Assembly: GCA_903887845.1 (NCBI GenBank)
Contig: CAISRC010000090.1
Location: 1-40,075 of the forward strand
Length of the DNA stretch: 40,075 bases
Direction of reading: 5' to 3'
Origin: an uncultured Chlorobiaceae bacterium
Lineage (GTDB): Bacteria > Bacteroidota > Chlorobiia > Chlorobiales > Chlorobiaceae
Part shown: positions 8,257 through 17,440 of the stretch, one piece after another
Numbering within the stretch: the stretch's first letter is position 1
How the letters are laid out: each line of letters starts with the position of its first letter
Translations under genes and position numbers: made by a program
The notes under the pieces: model-generated
Told to the model about the DNA's origin: nothing
What the model saw: only the letters and a program-made list of their open reading frames with translations
Databases searched by the model: none

Positions 8257-9656
8257 TCATCGTTGCGTCAGAAATTGTAACTGTTTTATCCGAAGATCAG
8301 CGCGAAGAAGATCGGGATCGCTCGTGCCCAATGCTGATTCAAGCTTTTGACGTAAAACTTTTGTTTGATCGGTATCATGTTCTTGATTTTCCACTGCCTG
8401 CCAATATTCAGCTAATTGTTGGACTGTATCAATATGTTGAGGTTGCGGGCAAGTACCAAATACCTCGACAAGAACTCGGGAGTTATCTGCTCCGTATGTG
8501 CCTACGTCAGCCGGGATAAGATCAAACTGATGGTCACCGCCAAGCAGTTTGATATGTTCGCGGCGTACAATGGTGAGCACCGCCGGGCTGTTCGTCGAAA
8601 CAATGAGATGGGTGTTCGGGAAAACTGCCCGGACAGCGGGAATGACCTTCTGCTGCCATCGGGGATGAAGATGCAACTCAATCTCGTCAATAAGCAGAAT
8701 GCCCGGAGCTTCAAGCGGGTTTGAGCTGTTTGGATTGTCTTGGGCAAGTCGACGAGCAAAGTCGAGCACCAGCGCGAGCAGGTTACGATAACCGTCGCTC
8801 AGTTGCGCCAGCTCGAATGCACGCAAAGTGCCATCGAATTCCCGGATTTCAACCATCAGTCAGGGCGGGCTGCCATCAAAATAGACTCGTTCCAGCCCTT
8901 CGATGGTAAGTTTCCATGCCTGTCGAACAGCACGCAAGTCCGCAAACTCCTTGCTGTCGCCATTCTGGGCGTTTACATTGGCACGAAGTTAGGCGTTCTC
9001 ACGCAAATAGAACCACTGGCACATGACAGTAAAATTGGCTGCCGCATCGAGAGCGCTTACAAATGCCTTGTCTCTGGCCAGGTCAAGTTTGAAGATATCT
9101 CCAAGTTCAGGCATTCCGTCCATCCTTCTGGTCGCACGGTAGTACGCCACAACGGGCAAAGGAATCAGCGTTTGCGGACTTTTGCGGATTTCCAACCAGA
9201 GTGTCTTGACATAACGATGGAGTTCAGATACTCTTTCCGATGCACTGGTATCGTATGAAAATGTGGTTGGAGCACTATAAACTATCTGTTCTGTCCACTC
9301 GAGCAGCGCGTTTTGTCCGTCAGGTGTTTTTCCTGTGAATTCTTTGACTGGATAGTAATCCGTCGCCTTTGCACTTATCTGTACGACTTGCTTGCGACCA
9401 ACGAAGGACTCATTCAGTGAAGGATCAATGAAAATATCCTTAGCCTGAAGTGCCGCTCCCTCCATTTTTTGCTGGGTCTTCCCTCTCCCCCACCATTTGC
9501 AGCAACGATTTCATACAGTGCAATAGCGATGGCATCAAGAATGCTGCTTTTACCTGCGCTATTAGCACCCACGATGACATTAATATCCGGATTGAGTTCG
9601 ACTGCAAGAGATTCAAAGCAGCGAAACCAGGTGATATCGACTGTAGCAAGTTTCAT
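8257..9656 (-). pseudogene. Broken AAA ATPase gene (OLD/RecF/PtuA-like)
   Basis: Three pieces on the minus strand make up one former gene. The N-terminal piece (from 9656) has TWFRCFESLAVELN and a Walker A motif, VGANSAGKSS. The central piece begins after a frameshift at an A-run (9465-9470), where adding one base restores the frame. The C-terminal piece has LSDGYRNLLALVLDFA, the Walker B site GILLIDEIELHLHP and the switch IVSTNSPAVL. In the restored frame the protein is interrupted by TAA at 8991-8989 and TGA at 8862-8860. With three independent lesions the gene is dead, although each piece still reads clearly, so decay is recent. Intact relatives act in defence systems (OLD nucleases, Septu, retron ATPases); which system this one came from is not known. 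Its 3' end faces bchX. Confidence 0.88.
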
Positions 9657-9657
9657 T

Positions 9658-10150
9658 GGGATACCTCAACACGGACAAAGAGATCAGCAAAATTGCAATT
9701 TACACTACAGAGAGCAAAATCGGGCAGGCAAAGAAACGAACGAAGATTATGTAACGACCCCTGATACAGGTCAGCTTCACCGTGGACATCGGGAAACTTA
9801 AAACATTAAAAAACATTTGCATCGCGAAAAGGCTTTCTGCACCGGGATTCAATTCTCTCAACGCTGTTGAGAGTGTTGGCGGATTGAGCACGGCGCTCTC
9901 AAAAAAAGCGCTCTCTATCTGTCGGGCAACTTCACAGACAGACCAACATTGCTGGATAGTCATGCGCAGATAAGACTCCTGCTCTTCCGGCCGTTTTGTT
10001 TTAGCAATGTTGACCATTGTAATTGTCGCAACAGCGTTGCGACTTTTTCGTGCTCGCGACAGATCTCATAAAACTAGCGCTTCCGTCACAAATTCTGAGA
10101 AGGCCAGCTAGCTGTGCCTTTTCTTCATCATCCAGAATACTTTTTTTCAT
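9658..10150 (-). pseudogene. Degraded YhcG/DUF1016-family nuclease gene fragment
   Basis: Family sequence is spread over all three minus-strand frames. It starts with MKKSILDDEEKAQLAGLLR from an ATG at 10150 with an upstream GAGGG. A second frame from 10073 reads FYEICREHEKVATLLRQLQWS. A third frame from 10017 reads KTKRPEEQESYLRM, WSVCEVARQIESAFFES and LSTALRELNPGAESLF. A fourth segment from 9793 reads PDVHGEADLYQGSLHNL. In order these match the DUF1016 N-terminal domain of PDDEXK-type YhcG proteins (VATLLRQLSW, KRPEER, W..RELERQI, LPDVHSEADLYQG). The catalytic C-terminal nuclease domain is missing. The last bases read FADLFVRVEVSQ with a stop overlapping the ATG of the ATPase gene, which may be the tail of a different, deleted gene. 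Identification rests on recalled family motifs. Confidence 0.7.
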
Positions 10151-10235
10151 CCCTCTACCCTCATGTATTTGGTTGTAGCTTTTCTACGGGAAATAATTGT
10201 CTTGATAAAATGCCTGTGCGCGCTTTGCATTGCCC

Positions 10236-11534
10236 TCACTTTGTAGCAGCATAAGCAGCATAGAGCGGTAAAAAAGTGATTTTCTGCTCAGGGAGATCTG
10301 CATAAGGGCGATCAGAAAAGACAAGCGCCTTGCCACACTCGGGATATGAGGCCAGAAAAAGATGCAAACTTCTCAAGCTGCCTGTGGCACCGCTTTTTAC
10401 CTCTACCGGATGAATTCTGCCATCAAGAACAGCCAGATAATCAACCTCGGCGGAGCTGCTTTTCGCCTGCCGATCCCAGTAATAGAGAGCCCCTTTTTGC
10501 GACACCAGCATCTCCTGACCCACAAATTGCTCAGCCATGGCCCCTCGATACATGGTGAGCAGGTTCCCCTTGGCATACTCAATATCGTCAGGCATACCAG
10601 AGAGATAACGCATCAATCCAAGATCAAGCATGAGCGCCTTGAACACCTTGGCCGAAGCGCTCGCCCCCAGAGGGAGTGCCGTGGGATCAGCCGAAGGAAT
10701 CCGGCGGGCAAGCTGAGCCAGACATAACGCATCAAAAGCCTTTTTCAACGTCAGATTGCTGTATCCCTCTCCCAGCCGTGCATATTTTATCTGATCTCCA
10801 ACACGTTGTGCAAGTGAGGTAAAGACCGAGTCGAGGCAGTAACGGTCTACCTGTGGCGTATATTTGGCAAAATCCATTCGGTATGATTCGACAATCTCCC
10901 CCTGCACTTCATAAGCATCCCTCATCGAACCATGTTCCACATAAGCATTGACCGCAGAAGGCATACCACCAATAAAAAAATAGCGCTTCACCTCATCGCG
11001 GAGCAGTTCATGCACAACAGGTGAGATTTCAGCCGGATTGCCAAGCAGAGCCGAAGCCGCAAGAGTATTGCCAATCGCCTCCAGATATTCGGCAAAACAG
11101 AGCGGATAGAGGTTAAGAAACTGAACTCTGCCGACAGGAAACGAAGCCTCCTTAAGCGCAAATTCAAGGAGTGACCCTGCCGCCACCACATGCAGCTCCG
11201 GCATCTCCTCATAAAAGTAGCGCAAGGCGGTTATAGCGCGAGGAGCAGCCTGGATTTCATCAAAAAAGAGCAGAGTTTTTCCCGGAGTAATCTTCTGCCG
11301 AAGCAGCACCTCAAGATCAGAACAGATACGCGCCGCATGAAGATCGCCATCAAACACCCGCCGCAGAGAAGGGTTGCGCTCCAGATCAACCAGAGCAAGC
11401 GATTCAAACCGGTTTTTCCCAAACTCCTTCAGCGACCATGTTTTACCAACCTGTCGTGCTCCTCGCAGAATCAGCGGTTTTCGCCTTGTACTCACCTGCC
11501 AGCTCAGAAGTTCGTCGTCAATAAATCGACGCAT
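10236..11534 (-). CDS. AAA+ ATPase with DUF4143 domain
   Basis: From the ATG at 11534 (MRRFIDDELLSW) the protein has 432 residues. Residues 25-32 form a Walker A motif (GARQVGKT) and residues 87-94 a Walker B motif (LLFFDEIQ). A sensor-like AAGSLLEF follows. The C-terminal third is a DUF4143 domain with AEVDYLA and HPVEVKSG, the arrangement of a PD-(D/E)XK nuclease-like site. Such proteins are common in bacteria and archaea, often in accessory regions, and their role is poorly understood. The frame stays open 162 bases further upstream, but the extra sequence looks noncoding. The gene is intact, unlike its two downstream neighbours. Confidence 0.85.
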   Translation of the reverse strand: MRRFIDDELLSWQVSTRRKPLILRGARQVGKTWSLKEFGKNRFESLALVDLERNPSLRRVFDGDLHAARICSDLEVLLRQKITPGKTLLFFDEIQAAPRAITALRYFYEEMPELHVVAAGSLLEFALKEASFPVGRVQFLNLYPLCFAEYLEAIGNTLAASALLGNPAEISPVVHELLRDEVKRYFFIGGMPSAVNAYVEHGSMRDAYEVQGEIVESYRMDFAKYTPQVDRYCLDSVFTSLAQRVGDQIKYARLGEGYSNLTLKKAFDALCLAQLARRIPSADPTALPLGASASAKVFKALMLDLGLMRYLSGMPDDIEYAKGNLLTMYRGAMAEQFVGQEMLVSQKGALYYWDRQAKSSSAEVDYLAVLDGRIHPVEVKSGATGSLRSLHLFLASYPECGKALVFSDRPYADLPEQKITFLPLYAAYAATK

Positions 11535-11697
11535 TGTTTGTCTGATTAAGTGCCTGAATAATTTCACAAGGCAAATTATCATTTTCCGAATCAGAAATAC
11601 AATGCTTTTTATGTTTACTCCTCTTGGAAGTGCTCTTGACTGGTATATCCACAAGTAGTAGATGTCGCCATAAAGGAGTAATATCGCGGTAGACACA

Positions 11698-11910
11698 CTA
11701 TTGAGACCACCTTCCTGCGGACGAGTTGAACTCTACCAGCTTTTTCCAGTTAATTGCTCCGTTGGCCTCACAATACTCCACACCAAATTGCTGACTAAAC
11801 TTGTTGATCATCTGCGCATAAGAGTGACAAAATTCGTCGTTATTCTCCCGTGCTGTGTGCCCCAATGGCTCAATAAGGTCGGTGTAAAGATTAAGGGCAA
11901 GTGGGGTCAT
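11698..11910 (-). CDS. Short ORF overlapping the methyltransferase; possible stump of a restriction endonuclease
   Basis: The ATG at 11910 lies 20 bases inside the 3' end of the methyltransferase gene in another frame, giving 70 residues that begin MTPLALNLYTDLIEPLGHTA and include KFSQQFGVEYCEANGAINWKKL. The overlap and direction are what one expects for a restriction endonuclease gene coupled to its methyltransferase, but endonucleases are normally 200 residues or more. No continuation in any frame could be read in the 160 bases before the ATPase gene, so a deletion is likelier than a point lesion. I do not recognise the sequence; the restriction role is only from position. It could instead be a small complete protein. 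Confidence 0.45.
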   Translation of the reverse strand: MTPLALNLYTDLIEPLGHTARENNDEFCHSYAQMINKFSQQFGVEYCEANGAINWKKLVEFNSSAGRWSQ

Positions 11911-12748
11911 AATCGTCTTTTTGTTCCAGCAGATAGAGTTCAACAGGTTTCAACTCTTTTTGTACCATAAAGTAGTACTCCTCTACAATTTCAATGCCGA
12001 TGGAGTGCCGCTTCATTCTTTGTGCTACTGCATTGGTTGTCCCTGAACCCATAAAGGGATCGAGAACTGTATCGCCCTCTTGGGTAAAGAGTTTGATAAA
12101 CCATTCGGGAAGAGCTTCAGGAAATGCGGCACTATGTTTTTTATTGTTGCACTCCGTCGCAAGGTGCAACACGTTGGTCGGATAGGCCATATCCCGGTCA
12201 AGCCAGTTTGAGATGTTTTTTCCGAATCCACTCCCAACCTTCGACGCATCTCGTATTTTATCAGTATCACTCAGGTTTTTGAGCCGACTCTTTGACCAGT
12301 CGCCCATCGGTACCATAACTGCTTCCTGATCCATGTAAAACTGTTTACTCTTGTTGAACTGGATCAGCCGTTCCCATGAATCCCTGAAGCGGTTTGGCCA
12401 TTTACCCGGATAAGAGTTTTTTTTGTGCCAGATAAACTCTTCAGTCCAGAACCACCCTTGCTTTCTCATCTCCAGAATGAGTTCCATCACGTAGGTACTC
12501 CGTTCACCATTAACTACCTTCTCCTTGATGTTCAGCACAAAGGTACCGGTTGGTTTGAGCACCCTCAGCAGTTGCTCTGATATCGGTAAAAACCACTCGA
12601 CGTAGTCATCTGGATGAAAGCCGCCATAAGTCTGCTTTCTCTGGTCAGCATAAGGAGGAGAGGTAAATACCAAGTCTACAGAGTCATCCGGCAGATCTGT
12701 GAGTACTTGTGTGCAGTCTCCAAGATGGAGATCCGTTCTTATTTCCAT
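11891..12748 (-). CDS. Site-specific DNA methyltransferase (beta class, N4-cytosine or N6-adenine)
   Basis: The 285-residue protein has the catalytic motif IV TSPPY at residues 29-33 near the N-terminus and the cofactor motif I DPFMGSGTT at residues 230-238 near the C-terminus. This order marks the beta class of amino-methyltransferases; SPPY is more often seen in N4-cytosine enzymes, but adenine is not excluded. The middle part (about residues 120-200), with many Lys and Arg, is probably the target-recognition region. S-adenosylmethionine is the methyl donor. All motifs are intact. The gene overlaps a short downstream ORF that may be the remains of its restriction partner, in which case this would now be an orphan methyltransferase. 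Confidence 0.88.
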   Translation of the reverse strand: MEIRTDLHLGDCTQVLTDLPDDSVDLVFTSPPYADQRKQTYGGFHPDDYVEWFLPISEQLLRVLKPTGTFVLNIKEKVVNGERSTYVMELILEMRKQGWFWTEEFIWHKKNSYPGKWPNRFRDSWERLIQFNKSKQFYMDQEAVMVPMGDWSKSRLKNLSDTDKIRDASKVGSGFGKNISNWLDRDMAYPTNVLHLATECNNKKHSAAFPEALPEWFIKLFTQEGDTVLDPFMGSGTTNAVAQRMKRHSIGIEIVEEYYFMVQKELKPVELYLLEQKDDYDPTCP

Positions 12749-13199
12749 AGGTGGTCGTTCAAAATCATCAAATGTTCATGGGTCAAGTTTAATATCAAGG
12801 TAGTTTAAATCAGTATTATTTCGTAATTATTACGTTACCGTCAATAACCAAAGCATCAAAACTTAACATCATCCTGCACTGGGAAGCGATCCTGTGTCAC
12901 AACAGCTTATCTCAATCGACCCCAGGTAATAAAGCAAAATTTACTATTTTTTTGGTGAGATTATCTCTCCCAACTTCTGATATTCTTATGAGCAGCAATC
13001 TCAAAGAGTTACTCTTGCAGAGACGTTTTTCACTCCCCTTAGACCGCTGCACTTCTCTTTTCAGCGTCGGTTCACGTTGAGAGTAATGTTCTTTTTCAGG
13101 AAATCGGCATGGCGTGCACCATGGTATCAAGAGGGGATGAAGGGAGGAATCAGCCTCCCGGGAGCTGCTTGTGAGCACCCGGAGAGAGCTGAGACGAAA
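12749..13199. other. Intergenic stretch of 451 bases between the methyltransferase and typA
   Basis: No gene is supported. An 88-codon frame on the minus strand (13178-12912) is rich in Ser, Arg and Pro and has no recognisable domain. Two structures are visible: a perfect 6-bp palindrome CGTAAT-T-ATTACG at 12822-12834, about 75 bases upstream of the methyltransferase start and a possible operator, and a GGGAGG/CCTCCC hairpin at 13142-13159 just after typA. No tRNA, tmRNA or SRP RNA signature was found. Confidence 0.5.
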
Positions 13200-15026
13200 C
13201 TAGGCGTTGGCCTTTTTGGTGGCTTTTGCCCGGAGGTTCACATCAAGAATCTTCTTTCTGAGCCTGATGCTCTGGGGTGTTACCTCCAGCAACTCATCAT
13301 CATTGATAAATTCAAGCGCCTGTTCGAGAGAAAGAATTTTCGGCGGAGTAAGACGAAGCGACTCATCCGTGCCTGAAGAGCGCATGTTGCTTAACTTTTT
13401 GGTTTTGCAGACATTGAGCGTAATATCAAGACCTCGGGTTGATTCACCGACAATCATTCCACCATACACCTTGGTGTTCGGCGACACAAAGAAGGTGCCT
13501 CGATCTTCAAGAGCGCTCAGCGCATAAGCAACGCAGATACCCGCCTCGGAGACGACAAGCGCGCCAGTCTCACGCGATGGCAGCTTGCCCTTGAAGGGCT
13601 GGTAGTTATAAAAGACGTGCGACAACATGCCCTCACCTTTCGTATCGGTGGTAAACTCAAGATTGTAACCAATAAGACCTCTTGTAGGAATTTCAAATTC
13701 AATTCTGACCATTCCACCGCGAAGCGTGCCCATGTGGGTCATTTCAGCCTTTCTGCGTCCCATCTTTTCGATAATCACACCGGTGTACTCTTCGGGAATA
13801 TCAATGGTGACATGCTCAATCGGCTCAAGCAAGTTACCGTCCTCATCGTCGTGCATGATAACCTCGGGCCTTGAGATGGCAAGTTCATAGCCTTCACGCC
13901 TCATGGTCTCAATGAGAACCGAAAGGTGAAGCTCTCCCCTTCCTGAAACACGGAAGGTGTCAGGGCTCTCCGTCTCCTCGACGTTGAGCGCAACATTGGT
14001 CATCTTCTCTTTCATCAGTCGCTCGCGAATTTTGCGGCTGGTCACCTCTTTACCCTCCAGGCCTGCAAACGGGGAATCATTCACCGAAAAAAGCATGGAA
14101 AGTGTCGGCTTGCTGATGTCAAAAGAGGCAAGTGAGACAGCATCGTCAACCGAGGCAAGGGTCATTCCTACTGTGGCATCAGGAATACCGGCAATAGCGA
14201 TAATGTCACCCGACGTCGCCTCTTTGGACTCAATTTTCTGAAGCTTGTCAAAAAGGAAGACTTTTGTGACCGTCCCCTTGCCCATCACTCCGTCAGGGCC
14301 GACGACTGCAAGCTGGCTGCCGGGGCTGACCTTGCCGCGCTGGATACGGCCAATGGCGATTTTGCCAATATAATCGCTGTAGTCAAGCGTCGTCACCAGC
14401 ATCTGGAAGCCTCCCTCGTCATGGGCGACCGGTGGTGGTATCTCCTTGACAATCATGTCAAGAAGCAGGCTCATATCGCCATCCTCGTCGTCCATGCTGT
14501 ATTTGGCAACACCATGTTTGGCCGAGGTAAAGATATAGGGAAAATCAAGCTGATGCTCTTCGGCGCCAAGGGCAATGAAAAGGTCAAGTACCTGATCGTG
14601 AACCTTGACGGGATCAGACTGAGGGCGGTCAATCTTGTTGATGACGACAATCGGCTTCAGGTGCAGCTCAAGAGCTTTGCGCAGCACAAATTTGGTCTGC
14701 GGCATAGGCCCTTCAAAGGCATCAACGAGAAGGAGTACCCCGTCGACCATCTGCAGAATCCGCTCAACCTCACCACCGAAATCGGCGTGTCCCGGTGTGT
14801 CAACAATATTGATCTTGTGATCTTTATAGACTGCAGCGGCGTTTTTAGAAAATATGGTGATGCCCCGCTCTCTCTCCTGTGGATTTGAATCAAGTACCCT
14901 GACGTTTACCTGCTGGTTATCCCTGAAGGCTCCCGTCTTCTGAAAAATCGAATCAACGAGTGTTGTTTTTCCATGGTCAACGTGAGCAATAATCGCTATA
15001 TTTCTGATATTCTTTGTGGATCTCAT
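13200..15026 (-). CDS. typA: Translational GTPase TypA/BipA
   Basis: The 608-residue protein starts [26 protein letters not shown], with the GTP-binding P-loop AHVDHGKT, switch [16 protein letters not shown], and the G4 motif NKIDRP. It continues with EF-G-like domains II, III and V and the TypA-specific C-terminal domain ([27 protein letters not shown]). Its length is normal. TypA binds the ribosome and helps ribosome assembly and growth under stress. The ATG at 15026 was chosen over a longer frame because it has AAGGGAA at the right distance and is the conserved N-terminus. It is transcribed away from the hemX cluster, with about 170 bases of divergent promoter region between. Confidence 0.95.
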   Translation of the reverse strand: MRSTKNIRNIAIIAHVDHGKTTLVDSIFQKTGAFRDNQQVNVRVLDSNPQERERGITIFSKNAAAVYKDHKINIVDTPGHADFGGEVERILQMVDGVLLLVDAFEGPMPQTKFVLRKALELHLKPIVVINKIDRPQSDPVKVHDQVLDLFIALGAEEHQLDFPYIFTSAKHGVAKYSMDDEDGDMSLLLDMIVKEIPPPVAHDEGGFQMLVTTLDYSDYIGKIAIGRIQRGKVSPGSQLAVVGPDGVMGKGTVTKVFLFDKLQKIESKEATSGDIIAIAGIPDATVGMTLASVDDAVSLASFDISKPTLSMLFSVNDSPFAGLEGKEVTSRKIRERLMKEKMTNVALNVEETESPDTFRVSGRGELHLSVLIETMRREGYELAISRPEVIMHDDEDGNLLEPIEHVTIDIPEEYTGVIIEKMGRRKAEMTHMGTLRGGMVRIEFEIPTRGLIGYNLEFTTDTKGEGMLSHVFYNYQPFKGKLPSRETGALVVSEAGICVAYALSALEDRGTFFVSPNTKVYGGMIVGESTRGLDITLNVCKTKKLSNMRSSGTDESLRLTPPKILSLEQALEFINDDELLEVTPQSIRLRKKILDVNLRAKATKKANA

Positions 15027-15196
15027 CTTTTTCCCTTGTAAATAAGTATATTTATATCCTGTGATGGCCGGAATATACAATATTAATTAGTAACTCTTGC
15101 CACAATCTTTGGCCCTTGGTGACGTGGGGCTCAGTGGTTTATTGCCCTTTTCTAAAGCGACCTTGTTAATGCCAATTCACCTCCTTAATTCAGATA

Positions 15197-16042
15197 ATGC
15201 ATAACATATTACTCAACAATATCCCTCTGCTGGTTCTCAACCAGCTTGTTTCAATGCTGTACTTGGTTACAACATTTTTGTATGGCGCCCATTTTTTCAG
15301 GGATATGCCGCTTGCAATAAAATATAAACAACCATTTCTCGTGGTAACTGTTCTGACCCATGTTGTCTATCTTGGACTTCTGACCTCTCTTGAAGGCTAC
15401 AAAATCAGCTACTCAACAGTAAACCTTATGACCATGGTGGGACTGACCCTGACCACCACCTATCTTTTTACCGAGTTTACCACCAAAAGTGACAAGACCG
15501 GCTTTTTTATCATCTCTTTTGCTGCCGGGGCACAGCTTATCTCATCAATTCTGACAACACAAATACAAACCACGGGCATCACCTTCAGCGGAATTGGAAT
15601 CGGTGTACATCTTACTGCCGCCATCTTTGGCTTCAGCGCCATTGCAATTGCCGGCATCTACAGCATTCTCTATCTGCTCCTCTTCCGCCAGATTCAACAG
15701 AACCGGTTTGAACTGTTCTTCCAGCGCCTGCCGAATCTTGAGATTCTTGAAAAACTTACCATGCATGCTGTCTCTCTGGGATTTCTTTTTCTCACGATTA
15801 CCATTTTTGCCGGTGTCCTGGAGCAAAGGGCTTCAGGTGAAGCGATAACCCTTTTCGAACCAAAGCTTGTCACTCTGGTCATTATCTGGATGCTTTACGG
15901 AACAGGCATTATCATTAAGCCGATCATTGGATGGGACATCAAACACATGGCCTATCTTTTCATTTTTCTGTTCCTTTTTATCACCATATTGATCGTCTTG
16001 ATGACGTTTTTTTCACCGACATTCCATGGGGTGACCTTTTAA
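15197..16042 (+). CDS. hemX: HemX/CcsA-type cytochrome c assembly-like membrane protein
   Basis: The 281-residue protein has about eight hydrophobic segments and little else, so it is an inner-membrane protein. Conserved histidines occur in membrane segments (IGVHLTAAIFGF, TMHAVSLGFLFLTI), and KPIIGWDIKHMAYL resembles the end of the CcsA/HemX core. The classical WGxxWxWD heme-binding motif of CcsA is not visible, which fits HemX better than a true cytochrome c synthase. Its position upstream of hemA, in the same direction, matches the hemX-hemA arrangement known in other bacteria, where HemX affects the amount of glutamyl-tRNA reductase. The gap to hemA is 101 bases. Confidence 0.75.
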   Translation: MHNILLNNIPLLVLNQLVSMLYLVTTFLYGAHFFRDMPLAIKYKQPFLVVTVLTHVVYLGLLTSLEGYKISYSTVNLMTMVGLTLTTTYLFTEFTTKSDKTGFFIISFAAGAQLISSILTTQIQTTGITFSGIGIGVHLTAAIFGFSAIAIAGIYSILYLLLFRQIQQNRFELFFQRLPNLEILEKLTMHAVSLGFLFLTITIFAGVLEQRASGEAITLFEPKLVTLVIIWMLYGTGIIIKPIIGWDIKHMAYLFIFLFLFITILIVLMTFFSPTFHGVTF

Positions 16043-16143
16043 AACGGCGAGTTGTATTTGAAAATATCGGCTTTTAAGATATATTAATTGACTTAGAATT
16101 GCTGTGCATTGAATTGGTATCAGATCACTTAAACAACTTTGCT

Positions 16144-17421
16144 ATGAACATCATTTCAGTTGGTGTCAACCACAAGACTGCACCTATTGAAATCCGTGAA
16201 AGAATCTCCCTTTCAGAAGTTCAAAACAAGGAGTTCATTACCGGCCTTATTTCGAGCGGTCTTGCCCATGAAGCCATGGTAATTTCCACCTGTAACCGCA
16301 CAGAGCTCTATGTAGTTCCTGCCATGCAGGAAGTCACGGGAGAGTTCCTCAAAGAGTATCTCATTTCCTATAAGGACGCCCGCAAGGAGGTTCGCCCTGA
16401 ACACTTTTTCAGCCGTTTTTACTGCGGCACAGCGCGCCATATCTTTGAAGTTGCAAGCGCAATTGATTCGCTTGTCCTTGGCGAAGGACAGATTCTTGGT
16501 CAGGTCAAAAATGCCTACCGCATTGCGGCCGAGGCACAGACCGCAGGCATCCTGCTCACCCGCCTCTGCCATACCGCCTTCAGTGTTGCAAAGAAGGTCA
16601 AGACAAAAACCAAAATCATGGAGGGGGCTGTTTCGGTCAGCTATGCTGCCGTTGAGCTTGCCCAGAAGATATTCTCCAACCTTTCGCTCAAGAAGGTGCT
16701 GCTTATAGGCGCAGGTGAAACCGGCGAACTGGCAGCGAAACATATCTTTCAGAAAAACGCCCGGAATATTGTCATAACAAACCGGACTCTTTCCAAAGCC
16801 GAAGCGCTTGCTGAAGAGCTCGGAACACACCAGGTTCTACCGTTTGAGTCGTTCAAGAATCATCTCCACGAGTTCGATATTATCATGACTGCAGTCAGCA
16901 CCAAGGAGTATATTCTCACGGAAGCTGAAATGCACCAGTGCATGATCAAACGCAAGCTGAAGCCTGTCATTATTCTTGATCTCGGACTGCCGAGGAATGT
17001 TGATCCTGATATTGGAAAGCTGCAGAACATGTTCCTCAAAGACATTGACGCGCTCAAGCATATTATCGATAAAAACCTTGAAAAACGAAGCCGCGAACTG
17101 CCGAAGGTCAATGCCATCATTGAAGAGGAGCTTGTCGGTTTTGGACAGTGGACAAATACCCTGAAAGTCAGGCCCACAATTGTGGATCTTCAGTCGAAGT
17201 TCATTGAAATCAAGGAAAAAGAGCTTGAACGTTACCGTTACAAAGTCAGTGAGGAAGAACTCCAGAGAATGGAACACCTGACAGACAGGATTCTGAAAAA
17301 GATTCTGCATCACCCTATAAAAATGCTCAAGGCGCCTATTGACACAACTGATTCTATACCAAGCAGGGTCAATCTTGTGCGCAACGTTTTCGATCTTGAA
17401 GAACCAAATCAGTCACACTAA
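16144..17421 (+). CDS. hemA: Glutamyl-tRNA reductase
   Basis: The 425-residue enzyme makes glutamate-1-semialdehyde from glutamyl-tRNA with NADPH, the first committed step of tetrapyrrole synthesis by the C5 pathway. The catalytic Cys50 lies in STCNRTELY, followed by the conserved [14 protein letters not shown] and by the NADPH-binding loop [17 protein letters not shown]-terminal dimerisation helix region is present. The longer frame from 16099 lacks homology; the ATG at 16144 ([13 protein letters not shown]) is the conserved start. The hemC gene follows after 19 bases. In a green sulfur bacterium this enzyme feeds heme, bacteriochlorophyll and cobalamin. Confidence 0.95.
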   Translation: MNIISVGVNHKTAPIEIRERISLSEVQNKEFITGLISSGLAHEAMVISTCNRTELYVVPAMQEVTGEFLKEYLISYKDARKEVRPEHFFSRFYCGTARHIFEVASAIDSLVLGEGQILGQVKNAYRIAAEAQTAGILLTRLCHTAFSVAKKVKTKTKIMEGAVSVSYAAVELAQKIFSNLSLKKVLLIGAGETGELAAKHIFQKNARNIVITNRTLSKAEALAEELGTHQVLPFESFKNHLHEFDIIMTAVSTKEYILTEAEMHQCMIKRKLKPVIILDLGLPRNVDPDIGKLQNMFLKDIDALKHIIDKNLEKRSRELPKVNAIIEEELVGFGQWTNTLKVRPTIVDLQSKFIEIKEKELERYRYKVSEEELQRMEHLTDRILKKILHHPIKMLKAPIDTTDSIPSRVNLVRNVFDLEEPNQSH

Positions 17422-17440
17422 ATAAAAATCAGTAATCGCT

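Noticed and set aside
8860-8991. Readthrough, selenocysteine or programmed frameshift in the ATPase gene
   Set aside because: Two different stop codons (TAA and TGA) and a separate frameshift occur together, which points to decay; no selenocysteine insertion structure was recognised.
8740-9258. A 172-codon plus-strand ORF across the ATPase pseudogene
   Set aside because: The minus strand carries Walker motifs and ATPase homology over the same bases; the plus frame is a shadow.
11535-11696. Upstream 54-codon extension of the DUF4143 ATPase
   Set aside because: The frame is open but hydrophobic and without homology; the family N-terminus begins at MRRFIDDELL.
12912-13178. An 88-codon ORF downstream of typA on the minus strand
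   Set aside because: Composition is Ser/Arg/Pro-rich without domain or ribosome binding site; the region fits a 3' untranslated and spacer region.
12749-13199. tmRNA, SRP RNA or tRNA in the spacer after typA
   Set aside because: No TTCGAATC-type T-loop, no SRP tetraloop (GGAA with conserved flanks) and no CCA end was found.
16213-16830. A 205-codon minus-strand ORF opposite hemA
   Set aside because: It is entirely antisense to well-conserved hemA sequence and contains no domain.
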